The notes: generated by a model from the sequence alone, not told the origin. 64,000 bases of DNA from Siphonodentalium dalli (GCA_032622095.1 CP136069.1:1052001-1116000), one strand, 5' to 3'; positions 45,059 to 57,783 are shown, counted from the first letter of the stretch. Made by a program: numbers and translations.

Positions 45059-45870
45059 CATATGGCGTATATGGCGTGTCATGTTTTAGTTGCCATGATC
45101 GTTAGACAAGTTAGCACAAATAACGTGCCAGTGTTCATTTCAATATCAATATTGTTTGTTGTGGATCTTATATTTATTTTTGATAAAGAGAACAGACATT
45201 CATATACCAAAATTTCGTTTTTATTTATTATTTTATATTTAGGGTAAACGGAAGATTGTGATGTAAGGTGTGAAAAAATAAGTGTTTTTGTGTGTTTTAT
45301 TTATTTTTGGATTTATTTTGGTTATAAAGTTGTATACTTTATAGGTGCCTTTTGGTGAAAATAACAGTTGGGCTAACCCCAATGGGTAATCGGAATTCTT
45401 ACGGCCCATTTTCGACTTTAACCATCGATAAAATAAATATTTATTTTACTGTCTGTCTACTCTAGTACTTTACCTCTGAAACGAACTCGACACTATATAA
45501 GCATACATATGTGCGTATACATGATTCTGTCTGCGGCAATGATGACTGCATGTATTTAGAAAATTGTTTTATTAATTATTAGATCTGACTCAACAAAAAT
45601 GTGATAGTTCGCGCACGGAAGGCGGGGCTATGGTGACAAGTGGTAGACAGGGAGGGTAGACAGTTGGAAATTTCATGAATGACACAACATACATATACAT
45701 ATATAGGTTGAAGTTGTTCTCATTGTTTGAGAACCATGCAGATCCTATAATTACAAACATATTCGTCTTATACAATTCAATATTTCTGAGTTATGATGCT
45801 CTCTAGCTTGTCATTGAATCGTTCCGGTTCATATAAGTACTCCGCTGGACAAAACAAGTGTCCATTGCCA

Positions 45871-46052
45871 CCGCGGTGTACTTGCCGTTCGTTGTCCGGT
45901 TCTGTAACTGCAGTTGAGCACCGCGGTCGAACGGCAAGTACACCGCGGCCGAACGACAAGTACACCGCGGTCGAACAGCAAGTACATCGCGGGCCGAACG
46001 GCAAGTACACCGCGGCCGAACGGCAAGTACACCGCGGCCGAACGGCATGTAC
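45871..46052. repeat. 22 bp minisatellite, CGAACGGCAAGTACACCGCGG
   Basis: Six to seven direct units of 22 bp from about 45922, with one inverted unit (CCGCGGTGTACTTGCCGTTC) at 45872. High GC against an AT-rich background. It creates long open frames on both strands that I reject as genes. Confidence 0.9.
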
Positions 46053-46534
46053 ACCAGGGTTAGATTTCTGGTTTGTATCGTCTTTTTTCGAGTTTAAAAC
46101 AAGTATTTTATAGTAGAAATATACGAAAGTTAGTATTTTTAAATATCGGAAATTTAAATCTGTACATAATATCGGCTTTGCGGTCATTATGACGATTCAC
46201 ATTTATAATTAACCCCACTGTTTCAACGATCTAACGAAGATTTTAATGGAACTTTGTTGTCAAATATAAAAAAGTCATGCATCGATCCCGTGCATGCTAT
46301 CACGTTGACATACACCTGTCAATCATCCAGGATTAGTTTGTGAGATTTTATGCTCTGCTTTAATTGGTTGGCTGTGGGAGGAGCTTACCGATAATTTGTT
46401 CTAATGTGGCATACTTAGACACCGTAACCGAAAATTAGTAAATTGAATTATTCCCATGTTTTTATTCCAGTGGCTATTATTTTTTAAAAGATATGGTCAA
46501 ATAAGCCTATTAAATAAAAGTGTAATATTCTAAA

Positions 46535-46762
46535 TCCATATCAACCGATCTCTATACAGGTGAGGAGTGTGTCATCATAAACATGTACATAAAATTTGAA
46601 CACGATCCGATAAAAAGTATTCGAGTAATCGAATCAGATAGCAAGTGTCTACGGACAGACGGACAGACGGACAGACGGCTAGACAGACAGACGAACGACG
46701 GATGGTTGATCCGGACGTCGGCATTATGTGTACCATACTATGGTATGGGTACACATAAAAAC
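46535..46762 (+). mobile_element. Family 5 pearl-like 3' end, second copy
   Basis: Matches 18241-18478: TATACAGGTGAGGAGTGTG, TCATCATAAWCATG, GACAGACGGACAGACGG, GACGAACGACGGATGGTTG, then GGTATGGGTACACATAAAA. The left boundary is not seen. Confidence 0.75.
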
Positions 46763-47013
46763 CGGAGAACCACGCTACTTTTTGCGTTTTTGGCTGTCCA
46801 TCAACATTTTCAGTGAGGTCATCACTGACTAGTCTTGCAACAGTTTGGCCAAATGAAACATTAAATAACAGAATCAATATCTATTATTATATGCAGCAAT
46901 GCAAAAATGGCATACATTTTTAAATCCAGCAAATAAGATATCTAATCGTTATCTGGCTTTGGGAAAGTAGGACACGAGTCCACGAGCAATCAAATTTAGT
47001 CCCATGTTATATC

Positions 47014-50000
47014 CACTGTGGAGGATCCGCTCCTCGAAATCTCATTCCGCCCGAGCAAATTCCGATTCCGTTGCGAGTTTTTCCGCTTGTCGACCGAACA
47101 AATTTCAAATATACCAGCCGAAAAACTTAAAAACACAGATATAATGTAAGTTTAATAACATATTATGTTAATGTTTACCTCTCGCTTCAACCGGTACATG
47201 TTCCCCTATAATTCTGTTGCCTAAAAGCCAGCAAAATGCTGTAATCGGTGTTTTATGTTTTCGCTCCGATTCCCGCCCTGTATGTTCCATTGTCACCCGA
47301 GTAAGTTCCAATTGTCGCCTGAGTTATGCTCTTTAGATTTTCATCTGGAAACATCCAGTGTGTCTATTAAACGATAAACGTCTCTATATGACGGCCCTTA
47401 GCTTTTGTCTTCAAAATGATGACGAAAGTATTAAAGGGGCATGCATTCAGACTCTTTATGCAGTACATTTTCGGATAATGTTATCAAATATTATCAATGT
47501 TTTCATATTCCTGATGTAAACAGTATTCATCGTTGAAAACTTTCCTACGTCAGTTTCGCGCCGGAAGTCGCACATTTTACTTTGAAATTGTGCTGAGCGA
47601 TTGATATATCGATTAGCAGGGCAATAATCAACGATGATACGAGAGGATAACTATGGTTTTTGACTGAAAACGAGAATTATCATGAACGGGTACAAGCAAA
47701 TACCGAATGGAAAATCGATATTTTCGTGTACACATACCCACAAATGATATGTTTTCAGGCAAAAGCAGTAGGTTTCATTTTTATTATATGCGGTTTCGTG
47801 ATTTCAATTTACAATTATTGCTGTCAGGCGATTGTTTTGCCGAATTAACTGTAGACGGATTTCACTTAAGTGCAGTAAGAATATTCCTTATTGCGATAAA
47901 ACGAAATTAGAGATTCCTTATTGATCTTACTATGAGTGCAATAAGATCTTCTCTGTATCTGTATCTGTATATATTACAGTGCAGGAACCAATTCTGGATG
48001 TAGACGCACTGGTCCAGGTGCTACCACGGCCGAGTAACTTTATAACCCTGTGGTGACTCCAGTAGCGTTCTTTAACGTGCACACACCGATGCGTGTACAC
48101 GGGTCAGCCATTAATATCCGTGCCCGATAGGACAGCGTACTGCACACACGACAACATACCTGGACAAGTGATGTAATGGGGGAAGTCAACATTTTTGCAT
48201 TCGGAACTTTATTCAGTGATGTCGAATGAGACTTTTCAGCATGACAAACTTGATATCTGACTGAGTTCTGATTTTTGTCAGAATACCCTGACCAGGGCCC
48301 TATACTATGGACCATAATAATTGTAATCACAAGGTTATGGGAGGTACACAGGAGGCGTCAAGTGCAATAGACCACTGTATTGTAATAGTGTAGATTATAC
48401 CCGTGTGCTTGTGGGCTCATTGCCGATGGGTGATTGGGTTTGATCAGAATGGCATTCACACTGCGGCAATCAAGCGGTTTTCTCGTGGCAAACAACCTAA
48501 AGTCTGTATTGGAGTATTGACCAATTATGACATTCGTGCAGGGTCGTTGTTAGAGGGTCTCCTTTGGGGGTACACAACTTGGAGTTTAAACCTGCACCTG
48601 AGACCCTCTAGCTACATCTCTTGTACATATTATCAATAGAATACTCCAGCGATTCTGAATGACAACCCAACTAGAAATTGAAATACATCGTACAACTTGA
48701 ATTGTTGGAACAGACGATAACCATTGATGAAATATAACACAATGCACAAACGGTTGCGGTGTACTCACTGAGCGATTATTTAAAGGATACCGATTACCAC
48801 TAATCAAATTGAACACGGATCACCCATGCACTAGCGATAACATATCAATGAGTGTCTCCGAGGAATCAATTTTTTTTTCATTGGTCAATCAAGTCACATG
48901 TGGAAAACCTATTATTGTATTGGTCACCATGCATGTGAACGCGGCATTACAAGAAGTCGCCTATACACTGTTAGAATAAGAGTGGAGGTCTATGGTAATC
49001 GACACCTTTCGTGTGCCCCACAGAAGCTTGTGATTACAATAATTGTGTTCTATAGTATAGGGCACTGGTTGCGATCCCCGGTCCGCTAGCACGAGAGACC
49101 AGTACGTTACCTTTCGGCTACCGACTTCCCACTTCTCTTATTGTGCTTAAGCTCAATTAGAATTTTCCTTATTGCACTTAAGCGCAATTAGGAACCCATT
49201 ATTGAGCTTAAGCGAAATACGACATTTTTTATCGCAATTACACCTCTGGCTCCTCATTCTTATTGCGCTTAAGCGCAATGCGCAATTAATATCTCCATCA
49301 TGAGATCACCCCTCTGTGCAAATAGTAGAATCCGAATAGGTCTACGCATGGACGGTCACCAGGTCACAAATAAACTCCACCCATTGCAATATGGACTAGA
49401 CCATTTGAATTAGTGTTTATGTAATGTGGCTAATTGTGCTTAAGCGTAGTAAGGAAGATTTTGATTTCCACTTAAGCCCAAATTAGCTCTTATTGCACGT
49501 AATTGCACTTATGTGCAATAATAAAATGCCTTATTGCGCTTTTAAAGTGATATTGGAGATTCCTTTTTGTGCTTAAGATCAATAAGATATGCCTTATTGC
49601 GCTTAAACGCAATAAACTATTCGCTTAAATGGATACTGTACCCAAATGTTGTTGTTGGTTTCTTTAGTCTCTGAGTTTTAAAATAAGGTAACCAGATTTC
49701 CATTATTTGAAAGTCTTTTGAGTACGAAGTAATGTTACGGATGGCAGATTAGCCGGAATGTGAACATACCAATTGTCGTTGTCGGGTAATTTTTGGACAG
49801 TTTTCAAACAAATATATCAAATAAATGTTATATTGTATGCATACTAGTCCCATATACTCATTAAGTCATTGTATAGTCACTAGTCAGTGAGCTTGAGTTT
49901 ACGCCCAGTATCAAAATATTTTTTACACGATTATGTGTGCCACGTTTTGCCCAATCCAGTATCCGTGAATTATTTTGATTACGTCTTGTATACGGAAATT

Positions 50001-50965
50001 CAATTTAATTTAATTTATGACTCACCGGAAAAAATTCGTTGAACAAAATGTTGATAAATAACAGGTTTTGGGCAATTTTGTACTTTAGTTGACTGGTTTA
50101 TTTTTTGGGCAATTAATCGTTTCTGGTAACTGGAGCAGCATTTAGAAAAAACATTGTTGTTGTTGTTGTTGGAATTTTATGATATGGGGACCATCGAATC
50201 GGATTGAGTACCTTTAAGCTCACTTATTTATTAAATGTCAATTTGACTTCCCATATAAATGTACATGTATGTTTGGTCTTTCTAATAAAAAACATCGCAT
50301 CAAAATCAACACCAGTGATGTTGTAGGTCTGTTGTAGTACAAGATACTAATTCGTTGTACTTAGTTAATCATTATAGGACAATTTACAGTCATGTAGAAC
50401 CACTGTGTAGCCAGAAAAATGAAGCAATTAATTGGATTACAGTAAACATTATCCATGTCAAGAATGGAAGGCTGAAAATGTGCGTTTCGTGAATCGGAAC
50501 ACTCCCAAAACAGAATCGGAACGTATGGTAGTGTTACTTTTAAGGCAATATGTCAAGCTAAAATCGCGTATTTTGATCAACTGTATTTTTAAAGTAACGA
50601 TGGGTAGTTTGCGGATACACGTAAGTAATTTGTTCTACAAAACATTATCTTTTTCGCTTCGAAATTCACATTTGTATACCATACTTTTCCTCTGTGTTTG
50701 TGGATTTGAGTGAGCAACCCTTGTAATTTAGTTCAGCGTGCTATATATGGGACTAAAGAATAAGTAAGTGAAGACTAGAATATCTTAGAAACAAATCCTA
50801 ACATTTGAATGTGTCATCCCATGTGTTGCTCCCTCGATATACACCAATTAGTAAACATGGTCGTGGAAATCGAGCAAAACGTTCGCGTAATCGGATCTTA
50901 TACCGCTTGGAATGGGAATTTTGCTCGGGCGGAATGAGATTTCGATGAGCATATCCTCCACAGTG
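47014..50965. mobile_element. 4 kb TIR element with CACTGTG ends
   Basis: The left TIR from 47014 reads CACTGTGGAGGAT, then TCGAAATCTCATTCCGCCCG and AGCAAA. The inverse ends in CACAGTG at 50959-50965, with about 50 bp of arm. CACTGTG fits the CACWRTG heptamer of Transib/RAG-type termini. GTTAT stands directly after the right end (50966-50970) and also at 47006-47010, three bases short of the left end, so a 5 bp duplication is possible but not exact. No transposase frame was recognised. A fold-back field (47860-49630) lies inside. Confidence 0.65.
47860..49630. repeat. Fold-back region with GCGCTTAAGCGC words
   Basis: The outer zones (47860-47950, 49140-49625) are dense in CTTATTGCGCTTAAGCGCAA-type palindromes. 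Inner arms 48295-48345 and 49010-49065 are imperfect inverse copies (CCCTATACTATGGACC, ATAATTGTAATCACAAG). It looks like a decayed palindromic element nested in the CACTGTG-ended one. Confidence 0.6.
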
Positions 50966-50970
50966 GTTAT

Positions 50971-52080
50971 TTCATTAGAGAGGATTTTAATGGAAACGAT
51001 GTTTTGGCCATGATTCTTTTGAGTCAGGTGGCATTTGAATTAGATAAAATGGTAAGTAATGAAAAACTGTAGGCTATATATAGTAGCAAATATAATCACA
51101 ATTGAAATAGTGAAAGACAGGATAAAATGTTATTTATTATTTGGTTTATGGCACCTAGGCCATAGGTTTCATGGGTGGAGAAAAGAAACTTGCCCAGATA
51201 TTCAAAAGTTATTTTCACTCAATATGGACCACATCAGAATCAAAATCAGAATATATTATTTCATGACAAAATCCTCATAATAATAGTATGATACAAAAAG
51301 TTTATCAACCTATTTCGATACCGGGAAAAAATTTGAAACTAATATTATTTGTATTTTGCAAACCGCCAGGTGGCTTTAATGTTCACTGTATTAGCACTGA
51401 ACTAGGCACTTGTCAGAGGGAGATGAGACAGCCATAATATATTAGTTTATCTAAAATTATTTTGAGTTCAATGTTATTTCAGAGGGATGTGAGACAGAAA
51501 TGATATATTAGTTTAACTAAATTGTTTTGAGTTCAAAATAAGTCATAAATTAAAATTCATATCACGAATAAGTGGGGGGGGGACTTATATTATACAGAGT
51601 ACTCAAAGCCACTGAGATATAGTGTTGTGTTCTTGTGTATGCAGTAGAGTCATTTGCATTTCTCCAGAAAACCTGGAAGTCTCATGTTCAACTGCTCAAT
51701 TGCTGTAAATGCATAGTTCCACATGGTATGACTCACATTCAGTGAACATAGGCAATTAGAAATTAATTTTACAGATCCCTCTTGTCTCCATGTCTCTATA
51801 AACACATCGTCACTGGAGCCATGTTTGACCTTCAATCACAGAACGCTAATTGATTGATTGGATATCAGATATCATAATACTTATGATTCAGAAAGACAAA
51901 TGCTGCTCATCAATTTGTAGATAGATGTATATATGTCAATGCTATTCCATTACAAATATTATTATTGAGAAGCTAAATTATCGACTGATATACCTACAAT
52001 AAACTACTAGAGTGAACAAGATGAAACCATTTGAACGGTTGTTGAAGACTTCAGGCACAAAATCCAGAACAATCATGTTA
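50971..52080. other. AT-rich stretch; fragmentary repeats only
   Basis: A piece near 51310-51380 (TATTTTGCAAACCGCCAGG, TGGCTTTAA) resembles part of element X (16190-16225). A minus-strand frame at 51650-51835 (GSSDDVFIETWRQEGSVKL and on to a stop) has reasonable composition but no recognised family, and starts at an acceptor-like AAG rather than a good ATG. Confidence 0.3.
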
Positions 52081-52089
52081 TATATACAA

Positions 52090-52540
52090 TGTACATAAAC
52101 ACCACACAATGACCATGTTGCCAGTCACTTTATACACATACACCTCACCCACGACCATACAACCACGCTTGGGTCTACCCATAAACCACACACATGACTA
52201 TACCGCCATGAGTCACCATTCAGGTACACCATGTGTACTCCTACACTTCATCCATTACCATATAGTCACTTCCTGTATACATATTCACAATATTCGTGTC
52301 ATACATTCTCTTATTTATACCTATTCGCCTCACCATTGGCCATACAATCACTCCCTCTATATATATTTGCCAAATCCATGGTCATATATCCACTCAAAAT
52401 ATACATAAACACTGCAACCATAACCATAGAGTCATTCTGGGTATACATATACACATCAGCAATGGCCATACAACCAATGCCCCGCACACATGGTCATTCA
52501 CACACTCCAGGTTTGAATATACACATATACTCAAAATAAG
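52090..52540. repeat. Degenerate minisatellite, CATGACCATACAGTCAC orientation
   Basis: Units of about 50 bp with ATATACAT.CACCTCACC, ATGACYATACARYCAC and TCACTCC..TATACA. Same family as 4330-4640 and 60150-61620. The overlapping frames are artefacts of the repeat. Confidence 0.7.
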
Positions 52541-52949
52541 TGTCCATTTTAACGTGATCATCACTCGTTAACAAAGCGGTCGTAACGTCAAAGCAACTCG
52601 GTCGTCGCGGTGATAATGCGTTGATTTACGTTATGAGCCGTTGAAATTCAGAGGACCACATTGAAGTTTAACGCCGACTGCATTACATTAGCCTATTTTG
52701 TAGTATCTTTTAATTTTGTTTCATTTATGTTCACATTTGAATAATTCTGTGTTATTTGCCAACTCTTAGTCTCCGTTCTGATGGCATTCAAAATGATGTT
52801 GGAAAAATATCAAAGACAACACAATAAATGAGCCCTTTAAGGAAATAAGTCATTCCCAGTTGATAATATATAAATATTTATGAGGAAGCATTGGAATGCC
52901 CAGACATGATAGAGAATCAACCACATACTAGCATCACCGCCCTAAAGAA

Positions 52950-53342
52950 ATTTGGAACGTCAATCTACTTGAGAGATGCCCACGTGTGCGCAGTACGCAA
53001 TGGAGATTAAACATTTCAACCCAACACTCCAAATTGGGCATGCTGTCAATCAATATAAAAGACAAGCCGGTAGGAGCAGTCATCTTCATCAAATTGCCAC
53101 ATTGTAATATAATCTTGCCCCAGAAAGCTACGGATGCAGAATGGCCTTTGACCAACTATTTATTAATAATTCAAAAGACAAAACAATGTGGCAACGAGAG
53201 CGCATGGCCAAATAAAGGTTCACGACGGGGAAGTTATGATTTTTCAAAGTCAAGTTATGGTTTTGCAAAGTCAACAGGGCACCGATCTCTGAATCATATT
53301 TGTATGAACTTTATGTATATAATTATGCGAATGAAAGGCTAA
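52950..53342 (+). pseudogene. Decayed coding remnant, family unknown
   Basis: Two frames read like protein separated by a shift and stops. One is RDAHVCAQYAMEIKHFNPT, then LQIGHAVNQYKRQAGRSSHL, then ESYGCRMAFDQLFINNSKD. After about 53215 the adjacent frame reads SYDFSKSSYGFAKSTGHRS, then LNHICMNFMYIIMRMKG and a stop at 53340-53342. The composition is unlike the flanking AT-rich DNA. I do not recognise the family; an old element gene seems likeliest. Confidence 0.3.
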
Positions 53343-54589
53343 CTAAAGTCTGAATAATGAAGTCTTCAGCATGAACAACAAATTGTGCTTAATAGTATTT
53401 TATAATTATTGTTGGTTTATTTATTTATTATGTGGTATGCATGGTATGAATAACAAGCGTGTGTGCGAATAATTATAAACTACTGGAAACTTTCTGTTTT
53501 ATGACGTTTGTTCGTAAGTATATGAACGCTCTTTATTGTTACATGCTATAGAAACAGTTACTCAGTGTGTGCCTACATGACCGAACATGCAAAACTGACA
53601 AGAAAGTTACATGGATGTGTGGTTGTTCCCCAGAACGTTAGCTGATACATGAACTTCATGAAGAAGAAAGTAGCCTAATGTGTACTATTTTAATTGACTT
53701 CTATTTTTCGTGTGTGAAAAATATTGACAATTATCGTTTTCTACATTGTATGTAATCTTCCTTTCCGCATATTTCATAGCCTTTGACTCTGTGACAATGA
53801 ACACGTGTTTGTCGCTTGATTATATAAAAGGGCCGGGGCTCTTTCGATATCGATGGGATATTTCGTGTAACGCGTACAATACAGAATAGCAATGATGTCA
53901 GGATAGGAGTCTGAAACATTATGTTACATATAAAGGCACTAGATTAATAATAGTTAATATTCCGATTTGTTGACCTAAAAACTCCAGGTAGCTACATGTA
54001 GGTACGGAATTTCCAAGAGCTAGCATAAAGTGTGTTGATTTGATAACATAACTACTGGTTTCTGCATGAGCATAGTAACGGAAATGTAATTTGATTTTAT
54101 ATCATATAATTACTCCCCTTGCTCCCCTGTAAATAACATACTTGTGAAACATTATGGTGAGCTATCGTGAGATAATGCTGTTATTCCAATACCAATTGTA
54201 TACAAAACATGTAAACACAGCGAATTTACAGTGAAAATGAAAGTAAGATACTGGGATAGCTCTGTGTGATTACCCATGTTACAGAAAATAGGTCCAGAAT
54301 AAATCATTGTTTGTTTTATAATCACAATGACATTTGTTCGTGAATAAAACAACGCAAATGTGTTAAATATTGACGTATATTTACGGACGTGTACATGTAT
54401 TATGTATAGCTCCAATTCGTGAAGTACAATATAGAGCATGTGGTCGTCTTTTCTGGGAATTTTTAGCACACTGTACCTAAGCTACTTGACCAAATTGAAA
54501 TTACAGGAAGAGGACCTCAACCAAATGAGGAAAAAATAAAATGGAACTATGGCCAGTTTCTTAATAAACTAATGCATTTTATAACCCTT

Positions 54590-55480
54590 ACAATTCTGCA
54601 GTGTACACTCCACTCTGAAGTGTGGTTGCAGTGTAGTTACAGTGTACACTGCAGGCACACTTTAACTGGAGTGTATTTGCAGTGTACACTGTAACCACAC
54701 TTCAAATCCAAGGTGTAGTTGCAGTGTACACTGCAGTCACACTGCATGGACTTCATTTAAAGAGACCATGAACAAAACTACACTGCAGCTACACTGCAGG
54801 AACTTGTTTGAATGACAGCACGAAAAGGCTACACTGCAACTACACTACTGGGACTTGTTCGAATACACACACAGAAAGACTACACTGCAACTACACTGCT
54901 GGGACTTGTTCGAATACACACACAGAAAGACTACACTGCAACTACACTGCTGGGACTTGTGAGACATCTTGTTGAATAATAGAAATATGTAGTGAATGAC
55001 TGGATGAGAAGGATTTTTTCCATATTGGCATGAACAACCCTTACATTAATTTTTCTGAGTGTACACTTTCATTGTAAGTGTAGTTCAGGTATACACTTAT
55101 AGTATACTTGTAGCTTTTGTTTTTTTAATTCAGTACACTTGTACCACACTCACTTTTTTCGAACTATGCACTTATTTTGGTAGTGAAGTATAAGTGTTGT
55201 AATAAGTGTACACTTGCTGTACACTTTTGAGACTTTGAAAATCTTTGGGCATGCTGCCCACACTCACAGCTACACTTATGGTACTTTGAAAAGTTCTATC
55301 TACACACTTATGAAACTTTTACTTTTAAAATGTTTGGGAACACAGCCCACACTTATAGGTACACTTATGGAACATTGGAAAATATTGTCAACACTTATAC
55401 CATGTGACACTTTAAAATCAAACTTTGATATGGGTATGTTCAGGAATACTGCTCACAGCCTCGCACGTTTTGTACTATAT
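54590..55480. repeat. AGTGTACACT minisatellite field
   Basis: 54590-54730 is rich in GCAGTGTACACTGCAG. 54780-54960 has three to four 51 bp units (ACTACACTGCTGGGACTTGT, TCGAATACACACACAG). 55050-55420 holds related AAGTGTACACTTA words. No real gene. Confidence 0.75.
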
Positions 55481-57280
55481 ATGCCATCTTATATTAAATA
55501 TGAACTTTTTCAAATTTGAAATTATTTAGTTTTTCTGTTATTTTTATTCTGATAGTAATAAATTTTATGAATCTTGTGTGCTAAAATAGAGATATATGAT
55601 TCATTAATTGCAAAATGTTTGTCATAGAAACAATGAAAATTGGTTGCCATCACGTATATTGAAATTGGCGTAAAGCTTCAATGATTGTGTTTCCAAACAC
55701 ACCTGCAGTCAAAAAATGGCCATTCCAATATAGAAATTTTGAATGATACCTGGTAGTTTGACGGCGCAGATCAGAAGTACAATAAAATCGTTTCTAAACC
55801 AGCTGTCTAAACCAGTAATTTTGACATGCAATACTCTAAATATAATAATTGAACTCTAAACACAGGTCTCCAGACTTTTTTTTACCCCACCCCAATTTGG
55901 GGTTGGGGTCAATTTTTGTTCCGCATGGGGATCTGTGGCTCCGAATGGTGAGGTCGATTTCGGAATTGATCCGTGCCCCGTCGAGAAAAAGACGAGCGAA
56001 AAAAAAACACGCACACAAACAAAACAAAACTATTTACCCGGGGACTCTTTTCATATTCACTGTAATTAAATCTTAAAAATGATGGGGCAAAGGAATTCAA
56101 GTAATGGTCATTTATAGATATTTTAGTAAACGCCGTTGATATATCGTTGATCAACACGCGCATTCATGATGCATTAAATAAATTGTTATCAAAACTCGTA
56201 TATGGACGGGCGTATGGCTGGGATTTAACCGGGTTACATTTGATATAATTTATCCACCCATTGTCTAATTTGAGGTCTCTATCACCATGCATGCACTCAA
56301 TAAGAAAAGGTGACATTCGTTTTTGTCAGACATGCCGAACAGGATACGAAAGAGTGAATTTATTATCGTCGCGCGCTCTCTCTCTCTCACTCCGTTACAC
56401 GACAGCATATGGTTAATTAATCCCAACAATTAATTTACGCGGAAATAATTTTTGATTACCGGATAGGGCTATGTTTATTCTATATATCTCTGAGTATTTA
56501 GAGTAAAATTCCCAAATAGAATTATTTTTATCGGATTTTTTATGGCAAAACTTAGATACTATAGTTAGCGTAATTTCGTGACCTGTTCGACTATTTTGTC
56601 GCATAAAATCAATAAAATAACGATGAACAGTTACAAATTGTGTTTAAACATTCTCGGAGAAATATATGTACTTGCTATCTGTTTTAAATCTAACGCAAAA
56701 TCTATAAAAAATAACAAAGTTTAACTTTATATATACGCGTGATTGTCGACCCACTGTAAATCTCCCAAAGTAAATGCATGCCGCCCACGTGTTTGTTTGG
56801 GGAATTTATATCCCACGATGCATCCTTCTCATCTGATGTCATCATTTTATTGGGAAATCCATATCTAACTCAGGTGATAGCCTAGAACTGAGAATACGAT
56901 ACAGGAATGTGTTTTTTTTAAAGATGTCGCAGCTGATTGTATATGGGATAGTCCTATCGGTATTTAAGGTGAACACTTATAGGCCTAACTGAATTATACT
57001 GAATTATACTTATCACAGAGTTGTTTACACGTATGCCGACGTAGACAAAATATCGACAGTGCCACCAAAAGGAGGTTCCGTTTACCTTCTAAATTTGTAT
57101 CTATTGTAATTATTTATCTGAATGTCCATAGAGGGAAAAATAAATACTGTTTAAACTAACAGGCTCAAAAGTGTTCACGTATATTTTATTATAAGAGTAA
57201 TCTTTAAAATTGCTAAACCTTCATATTTTGCTTAATAAACATAAGTCATTGTTTGTTTTTATTCCCACTACTTGCCCTTT
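55481..57280. other. AT-rich stretch without supported features
   Basis: A CT-rich microsatellite (CTCTCTCTCT, near 56378) is present. An ATG at 56926 following ttttttttaaag opens 15 codons and is then followed by GTGAAC, but this is too short to call. Confidence 0.35.
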
Positions 57281-57339
57281 GATCTTCATGTGACCCACCA
57301 CTGACTTAATCCAATTAGCCGCCAACAATAGCAATTAAC

Positions 57340-57605
57340 ACCTAATTAGCGACTCGGCGGCTGGCTCGGCTGATATCCCAACTACAACTTTTAGTGAGCT
57401 GGAGAACGAAAAATGTCGATAAAAGTTGAAATATAAGACTTACAAATTAAATTTTAAAATTGTTTATTTGTAAGTGGCATAGCTTACCACAAACAAAAAT
57501 TCATCATTATTTGAATTATATTTATAACGACATTAAACGAAATTGAAAATCCCAACTACACCTTTTACTGGGCTCGATCTCGGACTCGGACTACAACTTT
57601 TAGTG
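57340..57605. repeat. Two copies of ACTACAMCTTTTAGTG-type text
   Basis: CCCAACTACAACTTTTAGTGAGCTGG (57378-57403) and CCCAACTACACCTTTTACTGGGCTCG (57550-57575), with a third partial at 57590, directly upstream of the candidate promoter. Possibly duplicated regulatory sequence or a small element. Confidence 0.45.
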
Positions 57606-57707
57606 TGACCCACGTCACTATATGCGCATGCGCAGACCGCATTCCGGTTAATTTTCGAATTTAAATTCATCTGTGTTTTATTTGACAACGTCTTTCATTT
57701 CACGAAA
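57605..57707 (+). promoter_or_regulatory. Candidate promoter: NRF-1-type palindrome, CRE-like and ETS-like sites
   Basis: TGCGCATGCGCA (57623-57634) is a perfect NRF-1 consensus palindrome. CACGTCAC (57611-57618) is CRE-like and TTCCGG (57642-57647) carries an ETS core. The cluster lies 75-100 bp before an ATG with good context, the usual layout of a TATA-less housekeeping promoter. Function is inferred from motifs. Confidence 0.5.
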
Positions 57708-57783
57708 ATGATGGCGAGAAAACCTCAGAAAAGCCAAAACAATTCAACAGTTTGGCGAAAAGAAGACAGGAACTACACTACAG
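57708..57783 (+). CDS. Candidate first coding exon, unknown basic protein
   Basis: Start ACGAAAATGATGGCG, with either ATG possible (57708 or 57711). The frame encodes MMARKPQKSQNNSTVWRKED and then RNYTT before a donor ACAG/GTAGAAA at 57783/57784, leaving phase 1. Without splicing the frame continues to TAA at 57882 (58 residues in total), so an unspliced micro-protein is the alternative. The N-terminus is basic and polar, with no signal peptide or membrane segment. The motif-rich promoter immediately upstream supports a real gene. No family is recognised. The 58083-59275 transposon would then sit in intron 1. Confidence 0.45.

Noticed and set aside
45777-46187. Long open frames on both strands, cysteine- or proline-rich
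   Set aside because: They come from the 22 bp minisatellite (22 is not a multiple of 3, so all frames stay open).
49060-49130. tRNA-like text (GGTTGCGATCCCCGG)
   Set aside because: Only a T-arm-like word; no matching acceptor stem or anticodon arm could be folded.
52109-52571. Overlapping frames of 91-102 residues rich in His/Tyr/Thr
   Set aside because: They follow the CATGACCATACAGTCAC minisatellite, which gives the same kind of frame at 60166-61585.
54590-54960. CRISPR-like direct repeats
   Set aside because: Units are contiguous and degenerate, without unique spacers of constant length, and the genome is eukaryotic.
56926-56970. Possible 15-codon exon after a polypyrimidine tract
   Set aside because: Too short and without a partner exon; the acceptor sequence ends AAAG rather than CAG/TAG.
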